Origin: a virus
Strand: one strand, 5' to 3'
Length of the DNA: 39,966 nucleotides
IMG/VR virus record: IMGVR_UViG_3300022920_000289
Coordinates: 1-39,966 of that record
Below the pieces are notes generated by a model. That model was not told where the DNA came from and did not search any database. It saw only the letters and a program-made list of their open reading frames with translations. How positions within the stretch are numbered: the first letter of the stretch is position 1; the number at the start of each line of letters is the position of its first letter. This document shows positions 7,090 through 14,097 of this stretch, one piece after another. The translations under genes were made by a program, and so were the position numbers.

Positions 7090-7232
7090 ATCAAAAAGAT
7101 ACGCTCAAGAGTTTTTCTAACTTCTAAAATTTGAAGTCTTAATTCTTCATCTCTTGTGTTATGATGAAGTTCTACCAACTCTTTAGTGTGTTTCAGTTCA
7201 AACTCTAAATATTCTTTTGAATATTGTTTCAT
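7077..7232 (-). CDS. small charged protein (51 aa) in the tmRNA island
   Basis: A 51-residue helical, charged protein beginning MKQYSKEYLEFELKHTKELV with a good ribosome-binding site (AAGGATACACAATG). The frame ends inside the truncated tmRNA half: its final MGSK and stop are read from GATGGGGTCGAAATAG. It is flanked by acceptor-stem modules (CGACTCCACCA 12 bases upstream, GGGGTCG downstream) and so occupies the place of a permuted-tmRNA intervening segment. A coiled-coil-like dimer is possible; no family is recognised. Confidence 0.65.
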   Translation of the reverse strand: MKQYSKEYLEFELKHTKELVELHHNTRDEELRLQILEVRKTLERIFLMGSK

Positions 7233-7244
7233 TGTGTATCCTTA

Positions 7245-7263
7245 TGGTGGAGTCGACGACCCC
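7245..7263 (-). other. joined tmRNA acceptor-stem module (hairpin)
   Basis: GGGGTCG (7257-7263) is followed after one base by CGACTCC-A-CCA (7245-7255). The two arms form a 7-bp stem with a G-U at pair three, the same acceptor stem and alanine wobble as in the real tmRNA. The module separates the tRNA-like element from the 51-aa ORF. Confidence 0.7.
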
Positions 7264-7270
7264 ATCAAAA

Positions 7271-7351
7271 CTATACTGGTAGGATTTGAACCTACATTCG
7301 TTATTGTCTCGGTTTTTACACCAACGGCTTTACCAGTTAGCCCACAGTATA
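7271..7351 (-). tRNA. tRNA-like gene, possibly tRNA-Tyr-like, irregular anticodon arm
   Basis: An 81-base cloverleaf candidate: acceptor TATACTG/CAGTATA, D stem GGCT/AGCC with loop AACTGGTAA (contains GG), and T arm GTAGG-TTCAAAT-CCTAC. Between D and T arms is a 4-5-bp stem TTGG(T)/(A)CCGA enclosing TGTAAAA, then about 13 bases that could be a class II variable arm. GTA after a T suggests tyrosine, which is class II in bacteria, but the loop counts as 6 or 8 bases, not 7, so identity and function are uncertain. It lies between CGACTCC-A-CCA (7356-7366) and GGGGTCG (7257-7263). Confidence 0.65.
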
Positions 7352-7355
7352 GTTA

Positions 7356-7366
7356 TGGTGGAGTCG
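7356..7366 (-). other. tmRNA-like acceptor 3' strand CGACTCCACCA
   Basis: CGACTCC plus discriminator A and CCA lies about 25 bases downstream of the promoter at 7394-7422. It can pair with GGGGTCG at 7257-7263 or at 7083-7089. The T-like arm that precedes CAGCTCCACCA in the intact tmRNA is absent, so this unit cannot itself be a complete tmRNA. Confidence 0.65.
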
Positions 7367-7393
7367 TTTGAATTGCTTCAACGTTACAGTTTA

Positions 7394-7422
7394 TTTATAA
7401 CATATTTTTATAGTGTTGTCAA
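7394..7422 (-). promoter_or_regulatory. strong sigma-70 promoter of the tRNA-like/51-aa unit
   Basis: TTGACA (7417-7422), 17 bases, TATAAA (7394-7399), inside repeat copy B. Transcription would start near 7387 and run through the acceptor module, tRNA-like element and 51-aa ORF to the terminator at 6994-7020. Confidence 0.85.
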
Positions 7423-7423
7423 T

Positions 7424-7448
7424 AAAAAAGGGAGCCTAAGCTCCCTTT
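7424..7448 (-). terminator. rho-independent terminator of the porin gene (copy B)
   Basis: GGGAGC-TTAG-GCTCCC with flanking A and T runs, 25 bases after the porin stop codon. Confidence 0.88.
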
Positions 7449-7472
7449 AGTTAATTCTTATTGTATTCTAAA

Positions 7473-8252
7473 TTAGAATGCGAATGTTGCTGTAACTGAT
7501 GGCGTTACTTGTGCTTCGTCTGTATCGTAATCTACTGTTGATGCGAATGTGATACCGTTAAAGTCACGTGATGCTGATACACCAATGTGCTGTAGTGAGT
7601 CATTTTCATCACCGTTCAAGTAGCCAGTTAGACCTGCTACTGTTGCTTCTGCTTCAAATGCCCATGTATCTAGTGCATACGTTGCAATACCACCAACTGC
7701 GATACCTGTGATATCTGTTGAACCTGCAACTGCATATGTGTACTCTTCTGATGTGCGGTTATAATCAACTGCCGCTGTTACTTCACCGAATGAAAGAAGA
7801 TCACTTGTGTATGATGCTTGGATGTTTGCTACTTCAGATACATCAGTAGTGATGTCTGATAGACCCAATGCAAGACCTAGACCGCGTGTCGATACTTGTA
7901 GAGATTCTTTCATTGCAGCATTTGTGTCTGCTAATGTATCAAAACCTGTTGCCGCATTTGCTTCTGGAAGAATGCCGCCGTGATCACCAAATGATAAACG
8001 TACACCACTTACTGTTGTGCCCACATGCCATTCGTCAACACCAACTGAAGTGTTATCAACTGAGTTAAGTGAGATAGCACCAAATGCTTCATCGTTATCT
8101 GAAGCAACGTCAACGTTAAGAGTTGTTGTAGCTTCGAATTTATCTGTTGTTTGGTTCTCTGCAATTTCTACTTCGATTGAAGCGTCAATATCTGCTGCGA
8201 AAGATGTTGTAGCCATTGCAATAGCGGCTACCGTAGTTAATAGTAGTTTCAT
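7473..8252 (-). CDS. secreted outer-membrane beta-barrel (porin-like) protein
   Basis: A 259-residue protein with a clear signal peptide (MKLLLTTVAAIAMATTSFAA, cleavage after SFA-A near residue 19). The mature part alternates hydrophobic and polar residues in short strands and ends in aromatic TATFAF, the C-terminal phenylalanine signal for outer-membrane barrel assembly. The ribosome-binding site AAAGGAAATATAATG fixes the start. It resembles small alphaproteobacterial porins. A phage-made porin could alter nutrient uptake or mask receptors against superinfection; both are inference. It has its own promoter, hairpin leader and terminator. Confidence 0.8.
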   Translation of the reverse strand: MKLLLTTVAAIAMATTSFAADIDASIEVEIAENQTTDKFEATTTLNVDVASDNDEAFGAISLNSVDNTSVGVDEWHVGTTVSGVRLSFGDHGGILPEANAATGFDTLADTNAAMKESLQVSTRGLGLALGLSDITTDVSEVANIQASYTSDLLSFGEVTAAVDYNRTSEEYTYAVAGSTDITGIAVGGIATYALDTWAFEAEATVAGLTGYLNGDENDSLQHIGVSASRDFNGITFASTVDYDTDEAQVTPSVTATFAF

Positions 8253-8276
8253 TATATTTCCTTTATGTCATGAAAA

Positions 8277-8309
8277 ATGGACACGTAACAGAATGTTATC
8301 TGTGTCCAT
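8277..8309 (-). promoter_or_regulatory. 5' leader hairpin of the porin mRNA
   Basis: ATGGACAC/GTGTCCAT forms an 8-bp outer stem, with TAAC/GTTA pairing further in. It lies between the promoter (start near 8321) and the ribosome-binding site and has no T run, so it is a leader structure, perhaps for mRNA stability or regulation, not a terminator. Confidence 0.6.
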
Positions 8310-8327
8310 CTATATGTTACTTATACT

Positions 8328-8356
8328 AATATAATGTATTTTTCACAATATTGCAA
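8328..8356 (-). promoter_or_regulatory. sigma-70-like promoter of the porin gene
   Basis: TTGCAA (8351-8356), 17 bases, TATATT (8328-8333) on the minus strand, giving a leader of about 70 bases before the porin start codon. Confidence 0.7.
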
Positions 8357-8398
8357 GGCAACACATGATAATATATTATTAGTGTAACATTAATGTCA

Positions 8399-8614
8399 CT
8401 ACCATTTATCTTGTGTTAGTTGTTTGAATTTGCGTTGACTACGTACAGCATCACGTACTCTAGTTAACCTTGATTGTTCATCGCCCGGAAACCAACGGTT
8501 CTTTGTTTTAAATGAACGCTCGTATTCTGATTGACGTTTAAATTCGTTATTTAATATTTTTTCAATCAACGATAAATCTTCGATGTCAAGTTCCTCTATT
8601 TTCCTGCTTGCCAT
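8399..8614 (-). CDS. hypothetical charged protein (71 aa)
   Basis: A 71-residue basic, helical protein starting MASRKIEELDIEDLSLIEKI. The start at 8614 is chosen because GGGAGA lies 8 bases upstream; a longer frame to 8653 has no such site. It overlaps the preceding gene by 29 bases. The arginine- and lysine-rich C-terminal half (RLTRVRDAVRSQRKFKQ) could bind nucleic acid, but no family is recognised. Confidence 0.6.
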   Translation of the reverse strand: MASRKIEELDIEDLSLIEKILNNEFKRQSEYERSFKTKNRWFPGDEQSRLTRVRDAVRSQRKFKQLTQDKW

Positions 8615-8804
8615 TTTGAAAGTTCTCCCAGGCCTCTTCAAAGCCTTTTTCATATTCTTCTAACGGAGCGCCGTCTGCACCTGACAACCATAATCTTTTA
8701 AAATAGCTATCAGCAGAAGAAAGTATTGTGTTTTCAGTAGTATTAATATGACCTTTAACCATCCAGAATAATCTGTATGCTTCTTTAATTTCGTTCTGTG
8801 ACAT
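8586..8804 (-). CDS. hypothetical acidic protein (72 aa)
   Basis: A 72-residue soluble protein beginning MSQNEIKEAYRLFWMVKGHI, acidic in its second half. AAGGA is placed 9 bases before the ATG. It is translationally coupled to the following 71-aa gene. No recognisable family. Confidence 0.65.
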   Translation of the reverse strand: MSQNEIKEAYRLFWMVKGHINTTENTILSSADSYFKRLWLSGADGAPLEEYEKGFEEAWENFQNGKQENRGT

Positions 8805-8870
8805 GTTCTAACATCCTTATTGCTATTATGTCTATTTAATAAGAATGTTAAATGATATCGCTAACGTGTT

Positions 8871-9032
8871 CTATTCTGACTTAAAAATAGTCCAAGCACC
8901 ATATGCGATTGCTGCATAGGCTGCCCATGTAATTAGTCCATCAAACATAAGAGTAATTACGCCAACTGCGATAAGTGCGCCGCCGTCCCATGATGTTCTT
9001 TCTTTTAATCTGTTTTTAATCCATGTAATCAT
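8871..9032 (-). CDS. small membrane protein (53 aa) of marine phages
   Basis: A 53-residue protein with cytoplasmic start MITWIKNRLKERTSWDGG, then one or two transmembrane segments (ALIAVGVITLMFDGLITW and AAYAAIAYGAWTIF). The ribosome-binding site is AGGAGAAG, seven bases from the ATG. The RLKERTSWDG...AAIAYG pattern is one I recall from small proteins of marine T4-like phages; function is unknown, with membrane or lysis-related roles possible. Confidence 0.7.
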   Translation of the reverse strand: MITWIKNRLKERTSWDGGALIAVGVITLMFDGLITWAAYAAIAYGAWTIFKSE

Positions 9033-9042
9033 TTTACTTCTC

Positions 9043-10035
9043 CTATAAATATGAGTAATCTTGTTTTCTAATATAATCTTCTAGTAATTTTGCCACTTGT
9101 ATATTTAAGTCTCGTCCCCAATGATAGCACTCAGTAAGGCCATAATTTTCTAAAGATAATTGTTTACCTAAGGTAACTGCCCACGAATTAACGGTTCTAT
9201 TTGCTGGATCGGGATTTTTGGGATATGCTTCGCAACGTGTCTTAAAATTGAAATAGTGTGGAAAATTAGATGACAAATCGACATATTCTTCTAAGACATT
9301 ATCTATTGAAGTAATATTTAATCCAATGTCTTGTAATTCTTCATACATATTGTCTACAAATGGTACTTTTAACTTATCCTTAAATGATAGATTGTGGCGT
9401 TTAATCTGATAATCAGTATCGTTAATACCGTCAAAAATGATATATGGATATCCAGAACTTTTTAATATCATGTTTAACTCTCTGAAAACTTTAATATGAG
9501 AATATAATACATGTTCACTTGTATGTAGTTTGGTCCAATAGTCCTCCCAAAACCGCTTAGGCAAACCATTTAATGGCAATTTCTCTACTGGACGACCTTT
9601 GATATCGCTGGGTCCGGGGTCTAGAATATCACGTCTGGCTGTAAAGATGTTAGCATATTCTACCCCATGCGCTGTAAACGCTTGAAAATATTCATGTCGA
9701 GTTGGACAAGTTAAATTTATACAAAAAAACAGTTTATCAGTGGAACTTGCAGAATTAATGATTCTATGTAGATACTGAAGTGTATTATAATTAGACGATC
9801 CCATCGTTCCTAGATTAACACTGTTCTTAAAATTTATATTTTTTGATAAATGGTTGGTATAAGAATGAGCGTTATTTAAAATTCTATATAAAGGTCTATA
9901 GTCTTTTGATTTGTCACCATCTTGTCCACGCATCATTGCAGTGAAAGCAAGTAGATCCGAACCACCTTTTATGCTTCCCTGTCCAAAAGTAAAACTGTCA
10001 CCTAGACTTATGAGTGTGTAATCACTGTAGTCCAT
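9043..10035 (-). CDS. SGNH-like protein
   Basis: A 330-residue protein with SGNH block I LISLGDSFTFGQG (serine near residue 13) and block II NLGTMGSSNYNT (near 95-106). A C-terminal Asp-x-x-His pair is not certain; ECYHWGRDLN may supply the histidine. It overlaps the deformylase stop by one base. It shares layout with the SGNH protein at 5.2-6.2 kb but is clearly diverged, so the two probably act on different substrates. Confidence 0.6.
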   Translation of the reverse strand: MDYSDYTLISLGDSFTFGQGSIKGGSDLLAFTAMMRGQDGDKSKDYRPLYRILNNAHSYTNHLSKNINFKNSVNLGTMGSSNYNTLQYLHRIINSASSTDKLFFCINLTCPTRHEYFQAFTAHGVEYANIFTARRDILDPGPSDIKGRPVEKLPLNGLPKRFWEDYWTKLHTSEHVLYSHIKVFRELNMILKSSGYPYIIFDGINDTDYQIKRHNLSFKDKLKVPFVDNMYEELQDIGLNITSIDNVLEEYVDLSSNFPHYFNFKTRCEAYPKNPDPANRTVNSWAVTLGKQLSLENYGLTECYHWGRDLNIQVAKLLEDYIRKQDYSYL

Positions 10036-10547
10036 TACTTTTTCTTACGTGAAATTCTTTTAAGTTTTTCTCTACGCTTTGACTTAGCAAGACTTAATGT
10101 TGTTCCGCCGACACGTTCTTGGAATAGAACCCCATCTAAGTGATCCATTTCATGCTGAATTGCTTGCGCCCATACACCAACAAACTTAGTTGCTTTGCGT
10201 ACACCTTGCGCATTAGTATACTCTAATAGTACTGCGTTTTGACGTTTTACTTTAAGTTCAAGATGTGGGAAAGATAAACATGCTTCTGTATATGTTTCTT
10301 CTTCTGCATCTTCTGCAATTGTCATAACTGGATTAATGCATACTACAAAACCTTGTGACTTGTGTCCGACTACGAATACTCGTTCTGCTAGACCTACTTG
10401 TGGTGCGGCTAAACCGATGCCCTCATGTTCTTGCATTGTATTAATCATATCAACTGCTAGTTGTTCTGTATTCTCAGAGATAATATGCTCTGCACATTTT
10501 TGTTTTAAGATTGGATCGTTTTCGTCTACCAATTTATATTTTGCCAT
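10035..10547 (-). CDS. def: peptide deformylase
   Basis: A 170-residue metallohydrolase that removes the formyl group from nascent N-terminal methionines at the ribosome. All three motifs are present: GIGLAAPQVG (near residue 46), EACLSFP (the metal-binding cysteine, canonical EGCLS) and QHEMDHLDG (HExxH, near 132-140). The start at 10547 is chosen because GAGGAA lies 7 bases upstream; an ATG at 10562 would put that site inside the gene. Phage deformylases are known in marine phages. Here it follows a CDF transporter gene that it overlaps by 14 bases. Confidence 0.92.
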   Translation of the reverse strand: MAKYKLVDENDPILKQKCAEHIISENTEQLAVDMINTMQEHEGIGLAAPQVGLAERVFVVGHKSQGFVVCINPVMTIAEDAEEETYTEACLSFPHLELKVKRQNAVLLEYTNAQGVRKATKFVGVWAQAIQHEMDHLDGVLFQERVGGTTLSLAKSKRREKLKRISRKKK

Positions 10548-11442
10548 AGTATAATTCCTCATCTGGACATTCGTTATGTTCTACTTGTATAGTGGAGTGT
10601 GCAATTCCAAAGTTATCTATTAATAATTTCTTAGTATTCCAGATAGTGTCATTGCAACTACCACCATCAATCATCACTACATGCGCTGTTAGTGCAACTT
10701 GTCCACTAGCAAGTTCCCAGATATGCATGTGATGTATTTCTTTAATGTCATATACGCCTGACATTATGACTTTCTCAATTTCTTTTTCACTGATATTATC
10801 CGGTTTACCCATCATCATAATACGTATACAATCTGCTAATAGTTTCCAACCACTACGTAGAATCAGACTTGCTAACAACACGCTTACAATAGGGTCAGCA
10901 TACATCCAACCTGTAAAGTATATTACTATGCCGCCAATAATAGCACCGATAGATCCTAGAATATCCATTAACACATGCAGTATTGCGCCGCGCATATTAA
11001 TGTTATCATCATGATGGCTTGAATGTAGCACTTTAAATATAATTAGATTAACAATTAGTCCTGCAACTGCCACTGGTATCATTGTTGATATATCTACAGT
11101 CTCAACATTTATTAGTCTATGTATCGCTTCGTAAATAATGTAAGCAAATATGCCGAACCAAAGTAGTGCATTGAATAATGCAGCAATAACTTCTGTGCGC
11201 ATAAAGCCATATGAATATGTTTCTGTTGGTGCCCATCTACCAAGCCAGAAGCCAAGTAATGCAACTCCCAAAGCAAATGCATCTGTTAGAAGGTGCATAG
11301 CATCGCCAAAGAGCGCCAGTGAGTTGCTGTAGTGCGCGCCTACTAGTTCTACTGCTACAAATAGCAATAGAATTACAATTGAACACTTCATTGCACGTTC
11401 ATTATTAGTTCGGGGTCTTATGTGATAATCAGGATGTTTCAT
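10534..11442 (-). CDS. cation diffusion facilitator (CDF) metal efflux protein
   Basis: A 302-residue inner-membrane zinc/cadmium/cobalt-proton antiporter of the CzcD/ZitB type. Six transmembrane segments fit residues 20-205. The metal site pairs HxxxD in TM2 (GDAMHLLTDAF) with HxxxD in TM5 (HVLMDILGS). The family's cytoplasmic C-terminal domain follows with IHHMHIW and HVVMID. A short His stretch (SSHHDD) lies in the TM4-5 loop. Length matches bacterial CDFs. It is a rare gene for a phage and may regulate Zn for phage metalloenzymes or detoxify the host. Confidence 0.9.
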   Translation of the reverse strand: MKHPDYHIRPRTNNERAMKCSIVILLLFVAVELVGAHYSNSLALFGDAMHLLTDAFALGVALLGFWLGRWAPTETYSYGFMRTEVIAALFNALLWFGIFAYIIYEAIHRLINVETVDISTMIPVAVAGLIVNLIIFKVLHSSHHDDNINMRGAILHVLMDILGSIGAIIGGIVIYFTGWMYADPIVSVLLASLILRSGWKLLADCIRIMMMGKPDNISEKEIEKVIMSGVYDIKEIHHMHIWELASGQVALTAHVVMIDGGSCNDTIWNTKKLLIDNFGIAHSTIQVEHNECPDEELYYGKI

Positions 11443-11454
11443 TGATATTATTTA

Positions 11455-12504
11455 TTAACTAAATGCGTTAATCATTTTATTGATTTCTCTGTTTGAAAAG
11501 AATTGTGATAGAAGTTCGATATTACGTTTGTGATAATCGTGTACTGCATCATGTATCATTTCTTTATTATCAAGATATTCCTGGAACAGACCGAATATAG
11601 AAAATAATCTACTCCATTCTAAGTCTTGATTTTTTACAATTAGGTTCTTATAAAGTATTGTTTCACTGTATGAAGATGTAATGTCAAACTGTTCTGCTTC
11701 TAGTCGCACATTATCAGACACATAGGACAGGGTTCTATTATTATTTTTTAATATAGAACTGGTCCAACCAGAGTGCGTTTCTTTACTATAATTTTTTTCT
11801 AATCTACCCATATGCTTCATTTCTCTTAGTGCCTCAGTGTAGATACAACTGTCACCAGAAAGAATGCTAACGTATTTGTAGTCGCCGATGTTCTTATTTT
11901 TGATATCGTAAAAGCAATTCTTATGGTATGGTATATGACCGATATCCCAAGAAAATCCAAACTCAGTTTCAAATTTAGAAAAAATAATATCATGTAGTGT
12001 TGAATAGAAAAATCCAGTACGCTCTATACTAGATAATTCTCTTTCATCTTCAAGTGTGAAATCATAAATTTTCTGTTTACGTATCAAATATTCTCCTAAC
12101 TGTAGATTATCAGTTATTCCCATTAAACGATTTTCTGAGTAGTTGAGAATGTCTCCTCTGGTTACAGGATCAACTATCTTCCCAAGTTGTCTTGTGATAA
12201 TGTTTCGGTTTTCAATGCTGTTATAACAAGAGTAGTTAGATTTCTCAACCATATTATTTAAATATGTAATAACTTCACCCAACGCATGTTGATTGTCATC
12301 ATCTAATAGGCCTCGAATAATCTCTTTTTTTGAGTTTAATGTCAAACTAGATAATATCGCGCTCTGTTTATATGTATATTCATTAATATCGGGGCTTTCA
12401 CCTATTAACTGGTTGTCACCGAGTAATTTAGCAACCTGCCCAAATATAAAATGACCACCTGCGCCGGGCAAGAATATCAAATCTCTTTTCGGAGTATCAA
12501 ACAT
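11455..12504 (-). CDS. hypothetical protein with N-terminal P-loop-like motif (349 aa)
   Basis: A 349-residue protein starting MFDTPKRDLIFLPGAGGHFI. The segment LIFLPGAGGHFIFGQVAKLL resembles the strand-loop-helix of sulfotransferase-like P-loop folds, but no second motif is certain. There are no membrane segments. It overlaps the epimerase gene by 8 bases, pointing to a glycan or surface-modification setting. Sulfotransferase, glycosyltransferase or unrelated fold all remain open. Confidence 0.6.
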   Translation of the reverse strand: MFDTPKRDLIFLPGAGGHFIFGQVAKLLGDNQLIGESPDINEYTYKQSAILSSLTLNSKKEIIRGLLDDDNQHALGEVITYLNNMVEKSNYSCYNSIENRNIITRQLGKIVDPVTRGDILNYSENRLMGITDNLQLGEYLIRKQKIYDFTLEDERELSSIERTGFFYSTLHDIIFSKFETEFGFSWDIGHIPYHKNCFYDIKNKNIGDYKYVSILSGDSCIYTEALREMKHMGRLEKNYSKETHSGWTSSILKNNNRTLSYVSDNVRLEAEQFDITSSYSETILYKNLIVKNQDLEWSRLFSIFGLFQEYLDNKEMIHDAVHDYHKRNIELLSQFFSNREINKMINAFS

Positions 12505-13411
12505 CTGTTATATTCCTATAATAGTCTCTTATTCCCTCAGCTTGTACAATTTTAGGTTCCCATCCCAGTAGCTTTTTTGCTTTTGATATGTCTGCGAGTG
12601 TTTCGTTTGCATATCCTTTTGGCTTCTCTACGTGTTCTACAACTAAATCTGGGACTGTTTCACGCAGAATATCTACTACGCTGTTCACTGAGATATTAGT
12701 TCCGGTACCTAAGTTGAATATTTCACTTTTTACTTTACTTTCCATACTTGCAATAACACCACGTGCAACATCACTAACGTGAATATAATCACGCTTTAGT
12801 TCGCCGTCGCCGTGTACTGTTACAGGCTGTCCTTCATGTGCGAGTCTACCAAACTTAGCAATCATTAATCCCTTATCATCACACCCAGGTTGTTCTGGCC
12901 CATACACTGTAAAGAAACGAACTACGGTGTAGTTAACATCAAACATATTCTTATACTGTCTACATAGATGCTCACCAAACAACTTAGTCATAGCATAGTA
13001 GTTAAGTGGATCTGGTTTATGATAGGGTTTATGTGGTGCTGGATTATTTCCGTAAATTGAACTACTACTTGCATATACAAACTTACGAATACCAACAGCA
13101 TGTGCAGCTGTTAAAATGTTTCGTGTGCCTGTAACATTATCATCATAATAGTCATCAGGATTAATAAAGCTATCTGGAATGCGAGGCCTTGCTGCTAGAT
13201 GAACAATAAAGTCTTGTCCAGCAGATGCCATCACACACTTTGCTGCATTCTGTATATCACCTTTGATATACTTGATATTCTTAAAGTCTTCTGGTTTTTC
13301 TGCTTTATCTAGAACAGTTATTGCATAACCTTTAAGTTGTAGTTGCTTAACAACTTCGCGCCCTACAAATCCAGCACCACCTGTGACTAGGACTTTACCC
13401 TTTAACTGCAT
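12497..13411 (-). CDS. NAD-dependent sugar epimerase/dehydratase (SDR)
   Basis: A 304-residue extended short-chain dehydrogenase that acts on nucleotide sugars. The Rossmann motif VTGGAGFVGREV is at residues 9-20, the catalytic serine in YASSSSIYGNN (about 116-126) and the YxxxK pair in YYAMTKLFGEH (about 140-150). GTGTNISVN and GDGELKRDYIHV are typical of UDP-glucuronate or UDP-glucose 4-epimerases. Product unknown; virion or host-surface glycan synthesis is likely given the neighbouring 349-aa gene. Confidence 0.88.
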   Translation of the reverse strand: MQLKGKVLVTGGAGFVGREVVKQLQLKGYAITVLDKAEKPEDFKNIKYIKGDIQNAAKCVMASAGQDFIVHLAARPRIPDSFINPDDYYDDNVTGTRNILTAAHAVGIRKFVYASSSSIYGNNPAPHKPYHKPDPLNYYAMTKLFGEHLCRQYKNMFDVNYTVVRFFTVYGPEQPGCDDKGLMIAKFGRLAHEGQPVTVHGDGELKRDYIHVSDVARGVIASMESKVKSEIFNLGTGTNISVNSVVDILRETVPDLVVEHVEKPKGYANETLADISKAKKLLGWEPKIVQAEGIRDYYRNITDV

Positions 13412-13790
13412 TAATTACCTCTTTTGGTACTCTGACCACTTTTCTATCTTTGTTTATGAGAGTGAATCTAACCGTTCCTGTTAAACAGTTAGTGTATTCC
13501 TTGCTTTTTGCATCTCTATGTTTTATAGTTACAAGTATACTTATGCTTCCGGATGATATACTTTCTAACTCACCCCATGCTTCAAAGTAGTTATGTGGAA
13601 ATGCAGGTGATATGAATTTTAAGTCCGCACTATTAGTTACAGCAAGAGTATCAGGCATATCGCACAAGAATAACTCATTAATAAATGTCAATGCTGCAAC
13701 ATCGGCTTGTTCAAATATCCATGCACCCCTAACTGACCCATTACCGTTAATAGTATTGCCAGGTATGTAACCTTTTAATAGTAGCTTCAT
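13395..13790 (-). CDS. hotdog-fold acyl-CoA thioesterase-like protein
   Basis: A 131-residue protein with the hotdog pattern of YciA/TesB-type thioesterases: GAWIFEQADVAALTFINELF (central helix, normally GGxxLxxxD, near residues 22-41), FISPAFPHNY, then antiparallel strands ELESISSGSISILVTIKH and TGTVRFTLINKD ending RKVVRVPKE. It would hydrolyse acyl thioesters. It overlaps yggX and the epimerase by 4 and 17 bases. With the desaturase at 0.3 kb it suggests manipulation of host acyl lipids. Confidence 0.7.
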   Translation of the reverse strand: MKLLLKGYIPGNTINGNGSVRGAWIFEQADVAALTFINELFLCDMPDTLAVTNSADLKFISPAFPHNYFEAWGELESISSGSISILVTIKHRDAKSKEYTNCLTGTVRFTLINKDRKVVRVPKEVINAVKG

Positions 13791-14071
13791 GTTAACTTTG
13801 GGATTGCAGGGTCAATAAAGTCATCTGGCATTTCAATTTCTTCCCCTTCGAACAAAAACTTGTTTCGTTGTTCTGCTAAGAATTTACGTGCATCTGCATC
13901 CATTAAATTCAAACGGTTCTCGTTAATAATCATTGTCTGAATATTCAACCATTCATCCCATGCCGCCGATGAAACATTCTCTAATATCTCAATGCCGTCT
14001 TTCCCAGGAAACGGTGCTTTCTCTAATGCTGTTAATTCTTTATTGTACTTAGCGCACATAACTTTAGCCAT
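13787..14071 (-). CDS. yggX: YggX-type Fe(2+)-trafficking protein
   Basis: A 94-residue homologue of YggX, a small cytoplasmic protein that protects Fe-S proteins and limits iron-driven oxidative damage. Family landmarks are all present: the single N-terminal cysteine (MCAKYNKELTALEKAPFPG), the helix AWDEWLNIQTMIINENRLNL and the C-terminal KFLFEGEEIE. Length matches the bacterial protein (about 90). It is first gene of the leftward unit 14071-8.4 kb region, with its own promoter facing away from the plus-strand operon. A phage copy would support ferredoxin and Fe-dependent enzymes. Confidence 0.92.
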   Translation of the reverse strand: MAKVMCAKYNKELTALEKAPFPGKDGIEILENVSSAAWDEWLNIQTMIINENRLNLMDADARKFLAEQRNKFLFEGEEIEMPDDFIDPAIPKLT

Positions 14072-14097
14072 AGTTATTCTCCATTCGATTTATACTT

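Larger units (their letters stand above)
7376..7491 (-). repeat. 117-bp direct repeat, copy B (original porin end)
   Basis: The partner of 6947-7063. Its right end is the true 3' end of the porin gene, so this is the parental copy; copy A carries an orphan porin tail. The repeat brings the same promoter and terminator to both stable-RNA units. Confidence 0.9.

Noticed and set aside
7186-7371. 61-aa plus-strand frame
   Set aside because: Antisense to the 51-aa gene and the tRNA-like element; no ribosome site.
8805-8870. Additional gene between 8804 and 8871
   Set aside because: Only 66 bases, no frame with a ribosome site; it holds the ribosome site of the 72-aa gene and nothing else visible.
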